DNA from: Chitinophagales bacterium
Lineage (GTDB): Bacteria > Bacteroidota > Bacteroidia > Chitinophagales > UBA2359
Length of the DNA stretch: 64,000 nucleotides
Assembly (NCBI GenBank): GCA_041392475.1
Contig: JAWKLZ010000003.1
Coordinates: forward strand, 207,501 to 271,500
Direction: 5' to 3'
Shown here: piece by piece, positions 38,194 through 46,130 of the stretch
Position numbering within the stretch: the stretch's first letter is position 1
Layout: each line of letters starts with the position of its first letter
Translations under genes and position numbers: made by a program
Notes under the pieces: generated by a model
Database searches by the model: none
Seen by the model: the letters and a program-made list of their open reading frames with translations, nothing else
What the model was told of the DNA's origin: nothing

Positions 38194-38982
38194 TTACTGT
38201 TTTATGGATTCAATAATTTCGTCACTAAGAACCCAATTAAAAATATTAAATATTTCATCGTTTATAATGATGAAATGTTTTTCAAGTTCCTCAATAGGAA
38301 TATTCGAATTGGAATATAGTAAATCAATATCTATCAAAGCTTGTTGTTTTCGGCTTGACAGATTATACGGAAGCATTCCATAGCCTAAGTTTAGCTGATA
38401 TTGGTTTTTTAATAAACGCAAATTAGAAATACTTGAATTAATATTGCTGCAATTCGGAAAATTTAAAGAACTTTTTACGATTTCTTTGTTAAAGATGAGT
38501 GGTAAAAAATCACATGCCACTGTAGAATCTTCAGATTGAAACTCCATAATATTTACTTTTCTTATAGATATCCTTTTTAATTCTTCAATATTAGATATAT
38601 CTATAAAACTAATAATTTTCCCTCTAATGTCATTGTAAATATTGTGAAAATTTGAATAGTATTCTCCTGTTACGATATATGTCAAAGCATCTACAGTGAT
38701 ATTAATAATCTGAAATCCATTTTTATCTTTATATTCGAACCCTCTTTGAGTATTACTACTTTTCAATATTATTGGAGTTTTATCTTCAAACTTAAAATCT
38801 ACCTTCGTTTCATTAATTTCTTTGCTTAAGGGCATTATATCCTTAAATAAATCATCAAGTTTATCTTTAAAGTCTAAGATTTGATTATTCTTTTCAAATT
38901 TAATTTGAAAAGTTGCGGATTTAATGAAATTACGCTTAAAACCATATCCTATAGGCTTAGAAATTTTGGGAAATCCAAACAT
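38194..38982 (-). CDS. TIGR04255-like protein, operon gene 1
   Basis: 262 residues. The plan, an N-terminal strand 'NFIKSATFQIKFEKNNQILD', a central 'QIINITVDALTYIVTGEYYS' and a C-terminal 'ALIDIDLLYSNSNIPIEELE' followed by a helix with 'HFIIINDEIFNIFNWVLSDE', matches the TIGR04255 family as I remember it (paired beta-alpha halves, conserved D-x-D strand near the end). No enzymatic motif is visible. Members occur in plasmids, phages and islands with unknown role. First gene of the operon; 178 bp upstream are gene-free and AT-rich. Confidence 0.65.
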   Translation of the reverse strand: MFGFPKISKPIGYGFKRNFIKSATFQIKFEKNNQILDFKDKLDDLFKDIMPLSKEINETKVDFKFEDKTPIILKSSNTQRGFEYKDKNGFQIINITVDALTYIVTGEYYSNFHNIYNDIRGKIISFIDISNIEELKRISIRKVNIMEFQSEDSTVACDFLPLIFNKEIVKSSLNFPNCSNINSSISNLRLLKNQYQLNLGYGMLPYNLSSRKQQALIDIDLLYSNSNIPIEELEKHFIIINDEIFNIFNWVLSDEIIESIKQ

Positions 38983-39160
38983 ATCTTATTTATTATTTTA
39001 TTGGTAGCAAAGAAATAGATTTTTATTGCTAATTACAAAAAACATACCCTTTAATTAATTATTTTTTAATAAAGTACTTCCTATTAAAAGTAATTAAGCA
39101 ACATCAGATAGCTCCGAATAGTTCTTATAAAGAAAAAATATTGTTCGTATGATTTTCACT

Positions 39161-42100
39161 CTACCTAACCACCCTAAATCCCTCATCATTCCGAACCCTA
39201 AAAAAGTAAACCCCACTCTCAAACCCACTCATATCCACCTCAAACCGTTCCGTCAAAGCCACAAACTCCGCCACCTTTTTCCCCGTCAAATCATACACCA
39301 CCACCTCACTTTCGCCCTGAACAGCAGGCAATTCCAAAGTCAAAGTATGCCTAACAGGATTCGGATAGTAGTTGATAGAAAGAGAATGGTCATGTTCCTC
39401 AACACCTACGGTTATACAAGTCCCTATCACATAGCTGTCTTTGTTGGCGGCATTGTTGCGTTCCACCTCACCAGGATAAGAGTAGGTATAGTAGAAATGG
39501 ATGGTCGTGCCTTCGCTTGCGGTGAGTCGGAAAGGCACATTTGGCGTGACACCGTAGCCTGGCAAACTACTCGCATTGGTGCCATAGTAGAGGATGCAGG
39601 TTGGGTTGCCGACATTTGGAGCAGAAGGAATGAAGGTCAATGTAGGGTTGTTGTTGTCTGGCGAAAATTCGTAGTCGAAATCGCCATTGTGGGAAGTGCC
39701 ACTGCAAGAAGGGGCGGGGTTGATGGTGACATTCACCGTTTGTGAGGTGGTCGAACTGCCTTCATTGTCGTAGGCGATGGCGGTCAGGCTGTACGTGCCG
39801 ATGCTTGCCGTCCAATCCACGGAGTAGGGCGTTTCGTTTGAAGTTCCGATAAGGGCATTGTCGACCAAAAACTCCACTTTTTCGATGCTACCTCCCAAAT
39901 CGGAAGCCGTTGCAGTGATGGTGACGGTTTTTCCATCGAGGTATGTTGCACCGTTTGTGGGAGAGGTGATGGACACTTGCGGAGCAGTATTTTCACCCGA
40001 ACTTGACAAGATATAAACCTCATCTTCATCCGAATAGCTGCCGTTATCGACCCTCAATTTGATTAAATAAACACCTTCCTCTAAGTTGGAAATCGTAGGT
40101 TGTTCCGCATTGAAGTCGGAAAAAACCAAATTGGAAGCGCCATAGATTTGCGTCCAAGTATAGGACAAAGCTGCACCTTCGGGTTCAGTGCTTTGACTGC
40201 CGTCCAAGATTGCAGTCGTTTCGGGCAAGACCACGATTTGGTCTGCTCCAGCGTTGGCAATGGGCTGACTGTAGCCGAGGGGTGCTTCATAATTGAAGGT
40301 GAGGTTTCCGAGGTTCATTTCTCCATTTTCAAAAAACAAACGCAAAACCTGTCTGCCGCCTTTGAAGGGAATGTTTTGAACGTTTTTGTCTCGCCACGTT
40401 TCCCAATTGCCTGTGTAGGTGACGCTAATGGCAGGACCGATTTTTTCACCATCCAATTCCATCTGAAAAGGGCCTCCGCCACTTTGATTGCCGCAAGCAT
40501 AGCGAAAATCGAGTGAATACAACCCTGCTTCTTGCACTTCAATGGTGTATTCCAACCATTCTCCGCCTGAAATCCAGCCCACTATGTTGCCTTCTGCCAT
40601 GTCTTCGATTGCATCCACATATTCGTCCACTCTAAAATCGCCATTGTTGCCAACCGACACATCGCTGTACGAAATACCCTGTCCGATTCCGCCTTCGTAT
40701 TTGTCGTAATGCGCTGCTGCAAAAGAGCCTGGAATTTGGATGACATTGCTCAAATAAGGCACTTGTTCGCCCACCATGACCGACACCAAATTGCTGACTG
40801 CAAAACTTTCGCCCTTGTACATCTTTGCGTAGAGGCTGTGTCTTCCAAGCGTCAAATTTGCAGCTTTGAAGGTATAGGGAAAAGCCAATACTTCGCCTAT
40901 TAGATTTCCACCATCGTAAAATTCCACCTTATCCGCCGTTTCTCCCATCACTGCAAGGGTCAATTCGACGCTGCCACCTGGATAGGCTCGATCAAAATTG
41001 GAGGTAAGCATGCCACTGAGTGCCACGTCTTTGCTCGTTGCCATGCTCATTGCAGGAACCTGCAAAACGTAACCATCAGAAAATGTGACACTTGCAGCCT
41101 CGTTTTGGTAATTGTGAGCCACATAGGTTTTTTCACCGTTTTTATTGAAGACTGCTGCAATGGGAGCGTTTGCAGTGACAGTCACATCTACATTTCCCAA
41201 GACATTCATGGCGTGTAGCCAATGATAGGTTTGGGCATCCGAAATGCCAAATTTGAGTTCACGGTCGGGATAAGAATCGTAGAGCTCGATGGCTTTTGCA
41301 GGGTCAATAAATGCCAAATATTCCCAATAGACATCGTGCCATAGATTGGGGTTGGCTTCATTGTTGAGAATGCCTGTATTGGCTGCAATCTCGTTCCAAA
41401 GCGTTGATACATAATCAGTGTGATGTCCCAAATAGAGTGAACCACCATGTATCGGATAAAGCTCAATGCCATAGGAAGCGGCAATATCAGCTGTCCAAAA
41501 AGTGCCGTTGTCGTAGCTATTGCCCCACACCCTCGATACCAAACTGTATTGTTGAGTAGGTGCAAAATTGCGCTTATGTATGTCTAACCAATATTCCTCA
41601 ATTGCGGTCTGTTCGGTGGTGTAGAGGTAAATGCCCAAATCTCGGATGGCATCGTTGCCCGTAATCGCCCCCCAATGAATGAGGGAGGAATTGAACTGCA
41701 TACTTTCGGAGGTGGATTCTTGGTCGTTGCCCTGCGGAAAAGATGCAAAACCGTTCGCCCAACAATGCCCTGCGTAGGGGCTGAAATTTCGCAAGAAAGG
41801 GAAAAGCGCATCGTCTCGATTGTCGGAAGCGGCATCTCGCACCAAAAGGTCAATCATTTCACCCCATTGACTCGCCCATCCTGGTTTCATTTGCTCCATA
41901 AACGATGCAGCGTGAATGAAATAACCCCAATGAAAATGGTGGTCGTTGATGTTGTTGTCTTGACCGTGCCCTGCGGGATAACCCAAGAGGGCAGACCATG
42001 TATCGTTGTAATAGAACAAAAAAGCGACCTCGTTGGCGTTGGCATCGAGCCAATCCTCCAATCGTTCTTGTACGGTGTTCACCATTTTATCCCTTGCAGT

Positions 42101-43258
42101 GGTATTGCCCATCAAGTCGGCAATGCGAGCCGTTTGAATCAAGCGGTTCATCACCTGCCCTTCATTGTAAGAATCCGTCCAAGTGGCAAGTCCATCATTT
42201 TCCAACAATTGCACTTTTTCGTTCAAATTTTGTGGGTTGAATCCTTCGCTGTAATTGTCGAGGTAGGGCAGAGTGGGCAAAATGCCGTAAAAAGTGTTTT
42301 CAATGCTAAAGCTGTTTCCCTGCAAGGTCTTCATTTCGCCCCGAACGGTGGGGTAAGAATAGCCGCTTGGGTTGGGCGAATCTGCCGCCAAATTTGCCCA
42401 TTGGTGGGGCAGCAATCCCATCAGCATTTTGTTGTTGTTGCCTTCTTTGACCTCCGTTTCGACCACAAAATCGGTTCGGACTACGGAAGTCGTTTCGTTG
42501 TAATTCCAAGTCGTTGTGGTGTTTGTTGGGAAAACGTAGGCGTATTTTTGGTATTCTGCTGCAACAGCTTGGACATTGGTGGCACTTTGTGGGAGAAATG
42601 CCATGGACCAATAATTTTCGCCGTTGAGTGAAGAAGTATAGTTGTTTCCGCTTTGGGTCCAAGTGCTACCCATCGGTGCATAGACTGCAAAATCTGCTCC
42701 GCTGATTGCGTCTGTAATCACCAATTTTTCATTGTCAATATTGACCGAACCTGACCTCACTTCAATTTGGGCAACATCGTCCGAGCCTTTGGTGAAGTAC
42801 AAAAAGGTCATGCCAATTCCTGCGGTGGCTTGAAATTGGTGGTTGGCATCGCTCCAATCCATGGTGACTGTCCAATCTGAAAAGTCGGATACCAATGCTG
42901 CATTGGCGTTCAATCCTGTCACGCCTACGGTGATGGGGTGGGCATCTCCAATGACTCCCCACGGAATGTAGGCGGTGATGAGTCCTTGATTGATGGTTTT
43001 GAGGGTATAAGGATAGTTGAATAGGTTGTCGGCGTGGTTGTTTTTGATTTTGGCTGACCACCAATCGTTGGTCGGAGCGGGTTTGGTGGCTGCGATGCCT
43101 GTGGTCATCGGCGAACCCGATGGATAGCCGTTTCGCCCTGCTTCGTCCGTTCCTGGGAATTGGGTGGTGTAGCTGCCGCTTCCTATGGGGACGTTTTGGG
43201 CGGTGAGAATTGTTGTTAAAAGTAGGAGGATGAGGGTTTTGAAGTAGTTGGAAATCAT
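39161..43258 (-). CDS. Secreted GH81 endo-beta-1,3-glucanase with CBM6, T9SS cargo
   Basis: 1365 residues with signal peptide MISNYFKTLILLLLTTILTA. GH81 catalytic region spans about 25-700: N-terminal 'TNDWWSAKIKN', the catalytic-loop motif 'NDHHFHWGYFIHAASFM' (Asp439) and the Glu pair in 'GNDQESTSESMQFNSSLIHW'. A CBM6 domain follows (about 860-990: 'EYVDAIEDMAEGNIVGWISG', 'GEWLEYTIEVQEAGLYSLDF'), then a PKD-like domain (ANAGADQIVVLPETTAILDG), a Big_3-like Ig domain (APQVSITSPTNGATYLDGKT) and a T9SS sorting domain (YYPNPVRHTLTLELP). It cuts laminarin or curdlan internally, outside the cell. The gene is visibly richer in G+C than the genes on both sides, hinting at transfer. Several long frames on the opposite strand are shadows. 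Confidence 0.95.
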   Translation of the reverse strand: MISNYFKTLILLLLTTILTAQNVPIGSGSYTTQFPGTDEAGRNGYPSGSPMTTGIAATKPAPTNDWWSAKIKNNHADNLFNYPYTLKTINQGLITAYIPWGVIGDAHPITVGVTGLNANAALVSDFSDWTVTMDWSDANHQFQATAGIGMTFLYFTKGSDDVAQIEVRSGSVNIDNEKLVITDAISGADFAVYAPMGSTWTQSGNNYTSSLNGENYWSMAFLPQSATNVQAVAAEYQKYAYVFPTNTTTTWNYNETTSVVRTDFVVETEVKEGNNNKMLMGLLPHQWANLAADSPNPSGYSYPTVRGEMKTLQGNSFSIENTFYGILPTLPYLDNYSEGFNPQNLNEKVQLLENDGLATWTDSYNEGQVMNRLIQTARIADLMGNTTARDKMVNTVQERLEDWLDANANEVAFLFYYNDTWSALLGYPAGHGQDNNINDHHFHWGYFIHAASFMEQMKPGWASQWGEMIDLLVRDAASDNRDDALFPFLRNFSPYAGHCWANGFASFPQGNDQESTSESMQFNSSLIHWGAITGNDAIRDLGIYLYTTEQTAIEEYWLDIHKRNFAPTQQYSLVSRVWGNSYDNGTFWTADIAASYGIELYPIHGGSLYLGHHTDYVSTLWNEIAANTGILNNEANPNLWHDVYWEYLAFIDPAKAIELYDSYPDRELKFGISDAQTYHWLHAMNVLGNVDVTVTANAPIAAVFNKNGEKTYVAHNYQNEAASVTFSDGYVLQVPAMSMATSKDVALSGMLTSNFDRAYPGGSVELTLAVMGETADKVEFYDGGNLIGEVLAFPYTFKAANLTLGRHSLYAKMYKGESFAVSNLVSVMVGEQVPYLSNVIQIPGSFAAAHYDKYEGGIGQGISYSDVSVGNNGDFRVDEYVDAIEDMAEGNIVGWISGGEWLEYTIEVQEAGLYSLDFRYACGNQSGGGPFQMELDGEKIGPAISVTYTGNWETWRDKNVQNIPFKGGRQVLRLFFENGEMNLGNLTFNYEAPLGYSQPIANAGADQIVVLPETTAILDGSQSTEPEGAALSYTWTQIYGASNLVFSDFNAEQPTISNLEEGVYLIKLRVDNGSYSDEDEVYILSSSGENTAPQVSITSPTNGATYLDGKTVTITATASDLGGSIEKVEFLVDNALIGTSNETPYSVDWTASIGTYSLTAIAYDNEGSSTTSQTVNVTINPAPSCSGTSHNGDFDYEFSPDNNNPTLTFIPSAPNVGNPTCILYYGTNASSLPGYGVTPNVPFRLTASEGTTIHFYYTYSYPGEVERNNAANKDSYVIGTCITVGVEEHDHSLSINYYPNPVRHTLTLELPAVQGESEVVVYDLTGKKVAEFVALTERFEVDMSGFESGVYFFRVRNDEGFRVVR

Positions 43259-43320
43259 GGGATTTGTTTTGTTTGTATTTTTTCTGCAAGATAAGGTAAA
43301 AAGGGATTTTTTTTGGGAAT

Positions 43321-43765
43321 TTAGAGAAGTGAAGTAGTGGTGATGTAGGAGTTTGGTAGTGGTAATGTAGCGATGCTGTAGTGAGATTTGTTTGTTAACC
43401 TGTTATTGGAGGGAAGTTTACTGATTGTACTTATTCGTCCGCAACTTTTTAACCTCATTTGGATGTCGGCTTGTATGAATAAGTCCAACAAATTATTTTC
43501 CCCCAATAAATTAAAGAACTTATCTCGACCCATTTTTATCGCATGTTTGTGAAATATTCCATCCTCTTGAAGGCGGTGGAATAATTTGCGACCTCCCATT
43601 CCCTTTACTTTGACTCGTAAATCCTTCACACTCTTTAAGATAATTTCTTCCTCCAAGGCTAAACGGCTCATATAACGATGACGATCATACCACGCTTAAC
43701 GACTTTTACCGAACAATCCACATAGCACACTTAGGCTATGATTAGGATATAAAAACCTTAATTCA
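43321..43765 (-). pseudogene. IS3 OrfB (transposase) N-terminal remnant
   Basis: Minus-strand reading: LRFLYPNHSLSVLCGLFGKS, R, stop at 43698, then AWYDRHRYMSRLALEEEIIL in the same frame. A TAA stands where CAA (Gln) is expected in 'SRQAWY'. The helical 'KVKGMGGRKLFHRLQEDGIF' and 'KMGRDKFFNLLGENNLL' segments follow, and family similarity is then lost; the rve catalytic core is absent. Confidence 0.8.
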
Positions 43766-44141
43766 CAGACTGTTCGGCACCAAACTTTTTTTTGATTTCC
43801 AACCCAAATTCTTGTTCTGCTATATCTACCATCGTTTCTAAGCTCTCTATTTTTAGCTGACTCAATGATAGTTTTTTCTCCAATTCCTCTATCCGAGATT
43901 GAAGACTTTTTACAGTTTGCGATTCTTTTATATCCATAGGCTTTGGAGTTAATATGCTCATATCTCCTTTTTTGCGATACCATTTTACGAACTCCTTGAC
44001 CACATCTTTATTCGGCAAGCCGTATAGCTCTGCTCCCATGGAGTAGCTAAATTTGCCCGATAAATAATCTTGTGCTACTTTGCGTTTTAAATTCTCGGAG
44101 TACTTGCGGTAATTTTTTACCAATTTACTTTTTTTTTGCAT
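43758..44141 (-). CDS. IS3 OrfA (transposase helix-turn-helix subunit)
   Basis: 127 residues: a basic start (MQKKSKLVKNYRKYSENLKR), an HTH of the InsE/HTH_Tnp_1 kind (VAQDYLSGKFSYSMGAELYG, LPNKDVVKEFVKWYRKKGD), then a leucine-zipper coiled coil (LQSRIEELEKKLSLSQLKIE). Complete, but its OrfB partner is broken, so no transposase is made from this copy. The protein alone could bind the tips of related elements. Confidence 0.85.
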   Translation of the reverse strand: MQKKSKLVKNYRKYSENLKRKVAQDYLSGKFSYSMGAELYGLPNKDVVKEFVKWYRKKGDMSILTPKPMDIKESQTVKSLQSRIEELEKKLSLSQLKIESLETMVDIAEQEFGLEIKKKFGAEQSVN

Positions 44142-44251
44142 TTTGTCCTAATTTTTTGTAAGCTTATTCTAGGACAAGTCAGTTTTACAGGGGACAAACC
44201 CATATTGCACCCATACTAAATTCTTTGCTGTGATAGAGAAAGAAGCGCAAA

Positions 44252-44596
44252 TCACCCTACCGCATACCCCGTTGCAGGGCGCAATTCCGTGGGCTGAAAA
44301 CCAATCACAATATCCGATTTGGGAACACCTCTTTCCACCAAACGTTCTGCAAAATCAATCTCTGTCCAATTGGCTTGCAGCCATATTTTTCCGTCAATGA
44401 TGTCAAAATGCACATTGCAGGAATGAATGAAATCGTCCTTTTCTTCTGTCCAACCGATGCTGTACAACATGAAGTGATTCCGAACGGTATCTGCAATGAC
44501 GATATTTTCTATAGTTGGCATATTGACTGCTTTTATGGGAGCTTCTTCCTCTAAAATGCCTGTAATGATTTGTTGGTAATTTGTTATTCTATCCAT
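44252..44596 (-). CDS. xisI: XisI family protein, intact
   Basis: 114 residues: MDRITNYQQIITGILEEEAP, a central 'HFMLYSIGWTEEKDDFIHSC', and 'IIDGKIWLQANWTEIDFAER' with 'GVPKSDIVIGFQPTELRPAT' ending YAVG. This is the full XisI (fdxN element excision controlling factor) fold length. XisI was first named for a role in excision of the fdxN element in Anabaena heterocysts; in most bacteria, including here, no such element exists and the role is open. It overlaps the xisH gene by 13 bp, indicating a coupled pair. Five broken xisI copies lie 7-12 kb upstream. Confidence 0.92.
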   Translation of the reverse strand: MDRITNYQQIITGILEEEAPIKAVNMPTIENIVIADTVRNHFMLYSIGWTEEKDDFIHSCNVHFDIIDGKIWLQANWTEIDFAERLVERGVPKSDIVIGFQPTELRPATGYAVG

Positions 44597-44997
44597 TGGT
44601 CTATCGTTTGTTTGTAAGGATTGTAAACAATCAATTTGATTTTGTAGAAAGCGATGGTTTTTTGGATGATTGGCAACAAGAAAAATCGCCGATAGGGAAC
44701 AATTGGAACGGCTAAATAAAGGATTCTATCGGGTTCTCTTTCCATCAAACCAATGTGGTAATTCAAGTATTTTCCTACGGCTGCATGAAAATTCGTCACC
44801 AAAACGGGACCTCCAAAGGTTTTGATTTCCACCGCAATTTTTACATTTTCTTTCTCGGCTGCAATGATTTTCTCTGCTCCCAAATCAATGTCATAGGTGA
44901 CTCCTTCAAATTTGAGTTTATAAGGGTCGTCTGTAATCACCCAATCCTCTTTTTCAAGAGCAAGACGTACAATATCGTGATATAGGTCTTTTGCCAT
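44584..44997 (-). CDS. xisH: XisH family protein (PD-(D/E)xK-like nuclease fold)
   Basis: 137 residues: MAKDLYHDIVRLALEKEDWV, then 'YDIDLGAEKIIAAEKENVKI' and 'AVEIKTFGGPVLVTNFHAAV'. The Asp of 'DIDLG' and the E-x-K of 'VEIKTF' fit a PD-(D/E)xK nuclease core, which is how the family has been described. The C-terminal half 'YLAVPIVPYRRFFLLPIIQK' is typical. Partner of XisI. An arrangement like toxin (nuclease) plus inhibitor is plausible, given how XisI copies persist alone in this window (inference). Confidence 0.92.
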   Translation of the reverse strand: MAKDLYHDIVRLALEKEDWVITDDPYKLKFEGVTYDIDLGAEKIIAAEKENVKIAVEIKTFGGPVLVTNFHAAVGKYLNYHIGLMEREPDRILYLAVPIVPYRRFFLLPIIQKTIAFYKIKLIVYNPYKQTIDQWIE

Positions 44998-45112
44998 ATT
45001 TTATGTAAATTTCCTTTGGTATCTTCAAATATGAATTGCTTTATTTAAAACAACGAAGAACTAACTTTGGTTTCTATTGGAGGAAAGAGAAATCCAAGGA
45101 ATTGATTGAAAA

Positions 45113-45325
45113 ATGACTGACTACCATAAAATATACCTCCAACTAAAAGAAAAATACACCGATGAAGAAATTGCTGATTTTGCAATGATTCCAGCAGATT
45201 CAACTACCGAAGAAGCGCAAAAAGGCAAGGGAGTAATTTGTAGTATGGCGGCTGAAAAGACGGGAATTCCTATCTGAACAAGACAAATTGTTGGCTGCTT
45301 TGTTGGCTTTGAAATTATTTTATCA
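45113..45325 (+). pseudogene. Remnant of a small soluble gene, frameshifted
   Basis: ATG at 45113 opens MTDYHKIYLQLKEKYTDEEI, ADFAMIPADSTTEEAQK and stops at 45277 after AAEKTGIPI. One base off, LSEQDKLLAALLALKLF follows. Proteins of the form '...KYTDEEIAESFVFP...LLxLKxxxEDY' occur widely in Bacteroidota without known function (recalled, not searched). This copy has lost its middle, is frameshifted and has no proper end. Confidence 0.55.
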
Positions 45326-45450
45326 TTGCTCTTATTTCTTGAATGTCCACGTACTCTAACTTTATAAACGTATCTTTCAAATGGGTGAAATCCTTATCAG
45401 TTGTGATTAAAGTTAGGTCAAAAGCACTTGCGGTAGCTGCAATCTATAAT
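45315..45450 (-). pseudogene. VapC/PIN toxin, only C-terminal 40 codons left
   Basis: Directly behind the antitoxin stop, the minus strand reads IAATASAFDLTLITTDKDFT then HLKDTFIKLEYVDIQEIRAM and a stop at 45315. This is the last part of a PIN-domain toxin ('IAATAxxxxLTLxTxDxDF'). The N-terminal two thirds with the first catalytic Asp are deleted. Confidence 0.78.
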
Positions 45451-45732
45451 TTACAATTCAGCAAGCAATTCATCCAAGGTATATCCCCAATCTATTTCAT
45501 CCGCCTTACTCCTAAATTCTTGGTAAGTAATTGGCTGGTAACTCTGTTCTTTTGCCAAATCTTCGAAACTCACATTTTTCCTAATTTGAACAACTCCATC
45601 CTCCAAACTTAGCTTTCGTTTTGGAGTATTCACTGCTTCTATATTCTTGTAAATAAGGTGCAATTTTTCCCAATCATTCATTTTTGTTACCAAATCAATG
45701 ATATTTACTTTAAGGTCGTTTGTTGTTAGCAT
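45451..45732 (-). CDS. Antitoxin of truncated VapC module
   Basis: 93 residues from the Met at 45732 (MLTTNDLKVNIIDLVTKMND), preferred to an upstream ATG because it fits other antitoxins of this kind. The tail 'YQPITYQEFRSKADEIDWGY' then 'TLDELLAEL' is a toxin-binding type extension. The gene is intact while the toxin behind it is reduced to its end. Confidence 0.72.
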   Translation of the reverse strand: MLTTNDLKVNIIDLVTKMNDWEKLHLIYKNIEAVNTPKRKLSLEDGVVQIRKNVSFEDLAKEQSYQPITYQEFRSKADEIDWGYTLDELLAEL

Positions 45733-45833
45733 ACTAAAAATGTTGTGTTTACAAATTCTATATTCTAAACCCAATTTGTTCTTATTTGGATTCCAATTGC
45801 ATGAAATTTTTGAACAAGAACTGCTAGATAGGA

Positions 45834-46130
45834 AAGGAACTTACTCATTTGGCGTATCATACTGAACTCCAAAAAATAGTACAGAAAAGTTCTTTTGCAT
45901 CTAAGAGTTCTTGTTCTCCAAACCTCACCCAAACAAATCATCCACCGTCAACACATTCTGAATCAGCCCCAAACTATGCTGATTGTGCTTCAATCCAAAA
46001 GTAGTAATCAATGTCCAGAAGAGTTGTTTGTTTGTTTTGGTGGACGCTTGGAAAACGCCCATTTTGTTTCGCAATGCAGCCGCATAGTCTTTGGTGAGGG
46101 TAAATTCAGTGTTGTAAAACTTGATTTCAC
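45834..46130. repeat. Direct repeat flanking the ATPase pair, left copy
   Basis: Two blocks ('aaaggaacttactcatttgg ... gttcttttgcatctaagagtt' and the last 70 codons of the ATPase gene) recur at 48912-49215 in the same order and orientation. The two copies enclose both ATPase genes, so a past duplication or a recombination-prone unit is implied. Confidence 0.8.

Larger units (their letters stand above)
43321..44196 (-). mobile_element. IS3-family remnant, right part missing
   Basis: The left end reads tgtcccctgtaaaactgact (minus strand, from 44196), a typical IS3-type tip beginning TG. OrfA is complete (43758-44141), OrfB carries a nonsense codon and stops being recognisable before its DDE domain. 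The element ends 60 bp from the GH81 start codon. No matching right tip is seen. Confidence 0.82.

Noticed and set aside
39149..39745. 198-codon frame antisense to the GH81 C-terminus
   Set aside because: Low-complexity shadow (His/Arg-rich) of the T9SS domain codons.
41675..42631. 318-codon frame antisense to GH81
   Set aside because: It is a shadow of a G+C-richer, biased coding strand; no signal peptide or domain, and the GH81 frame is certain.
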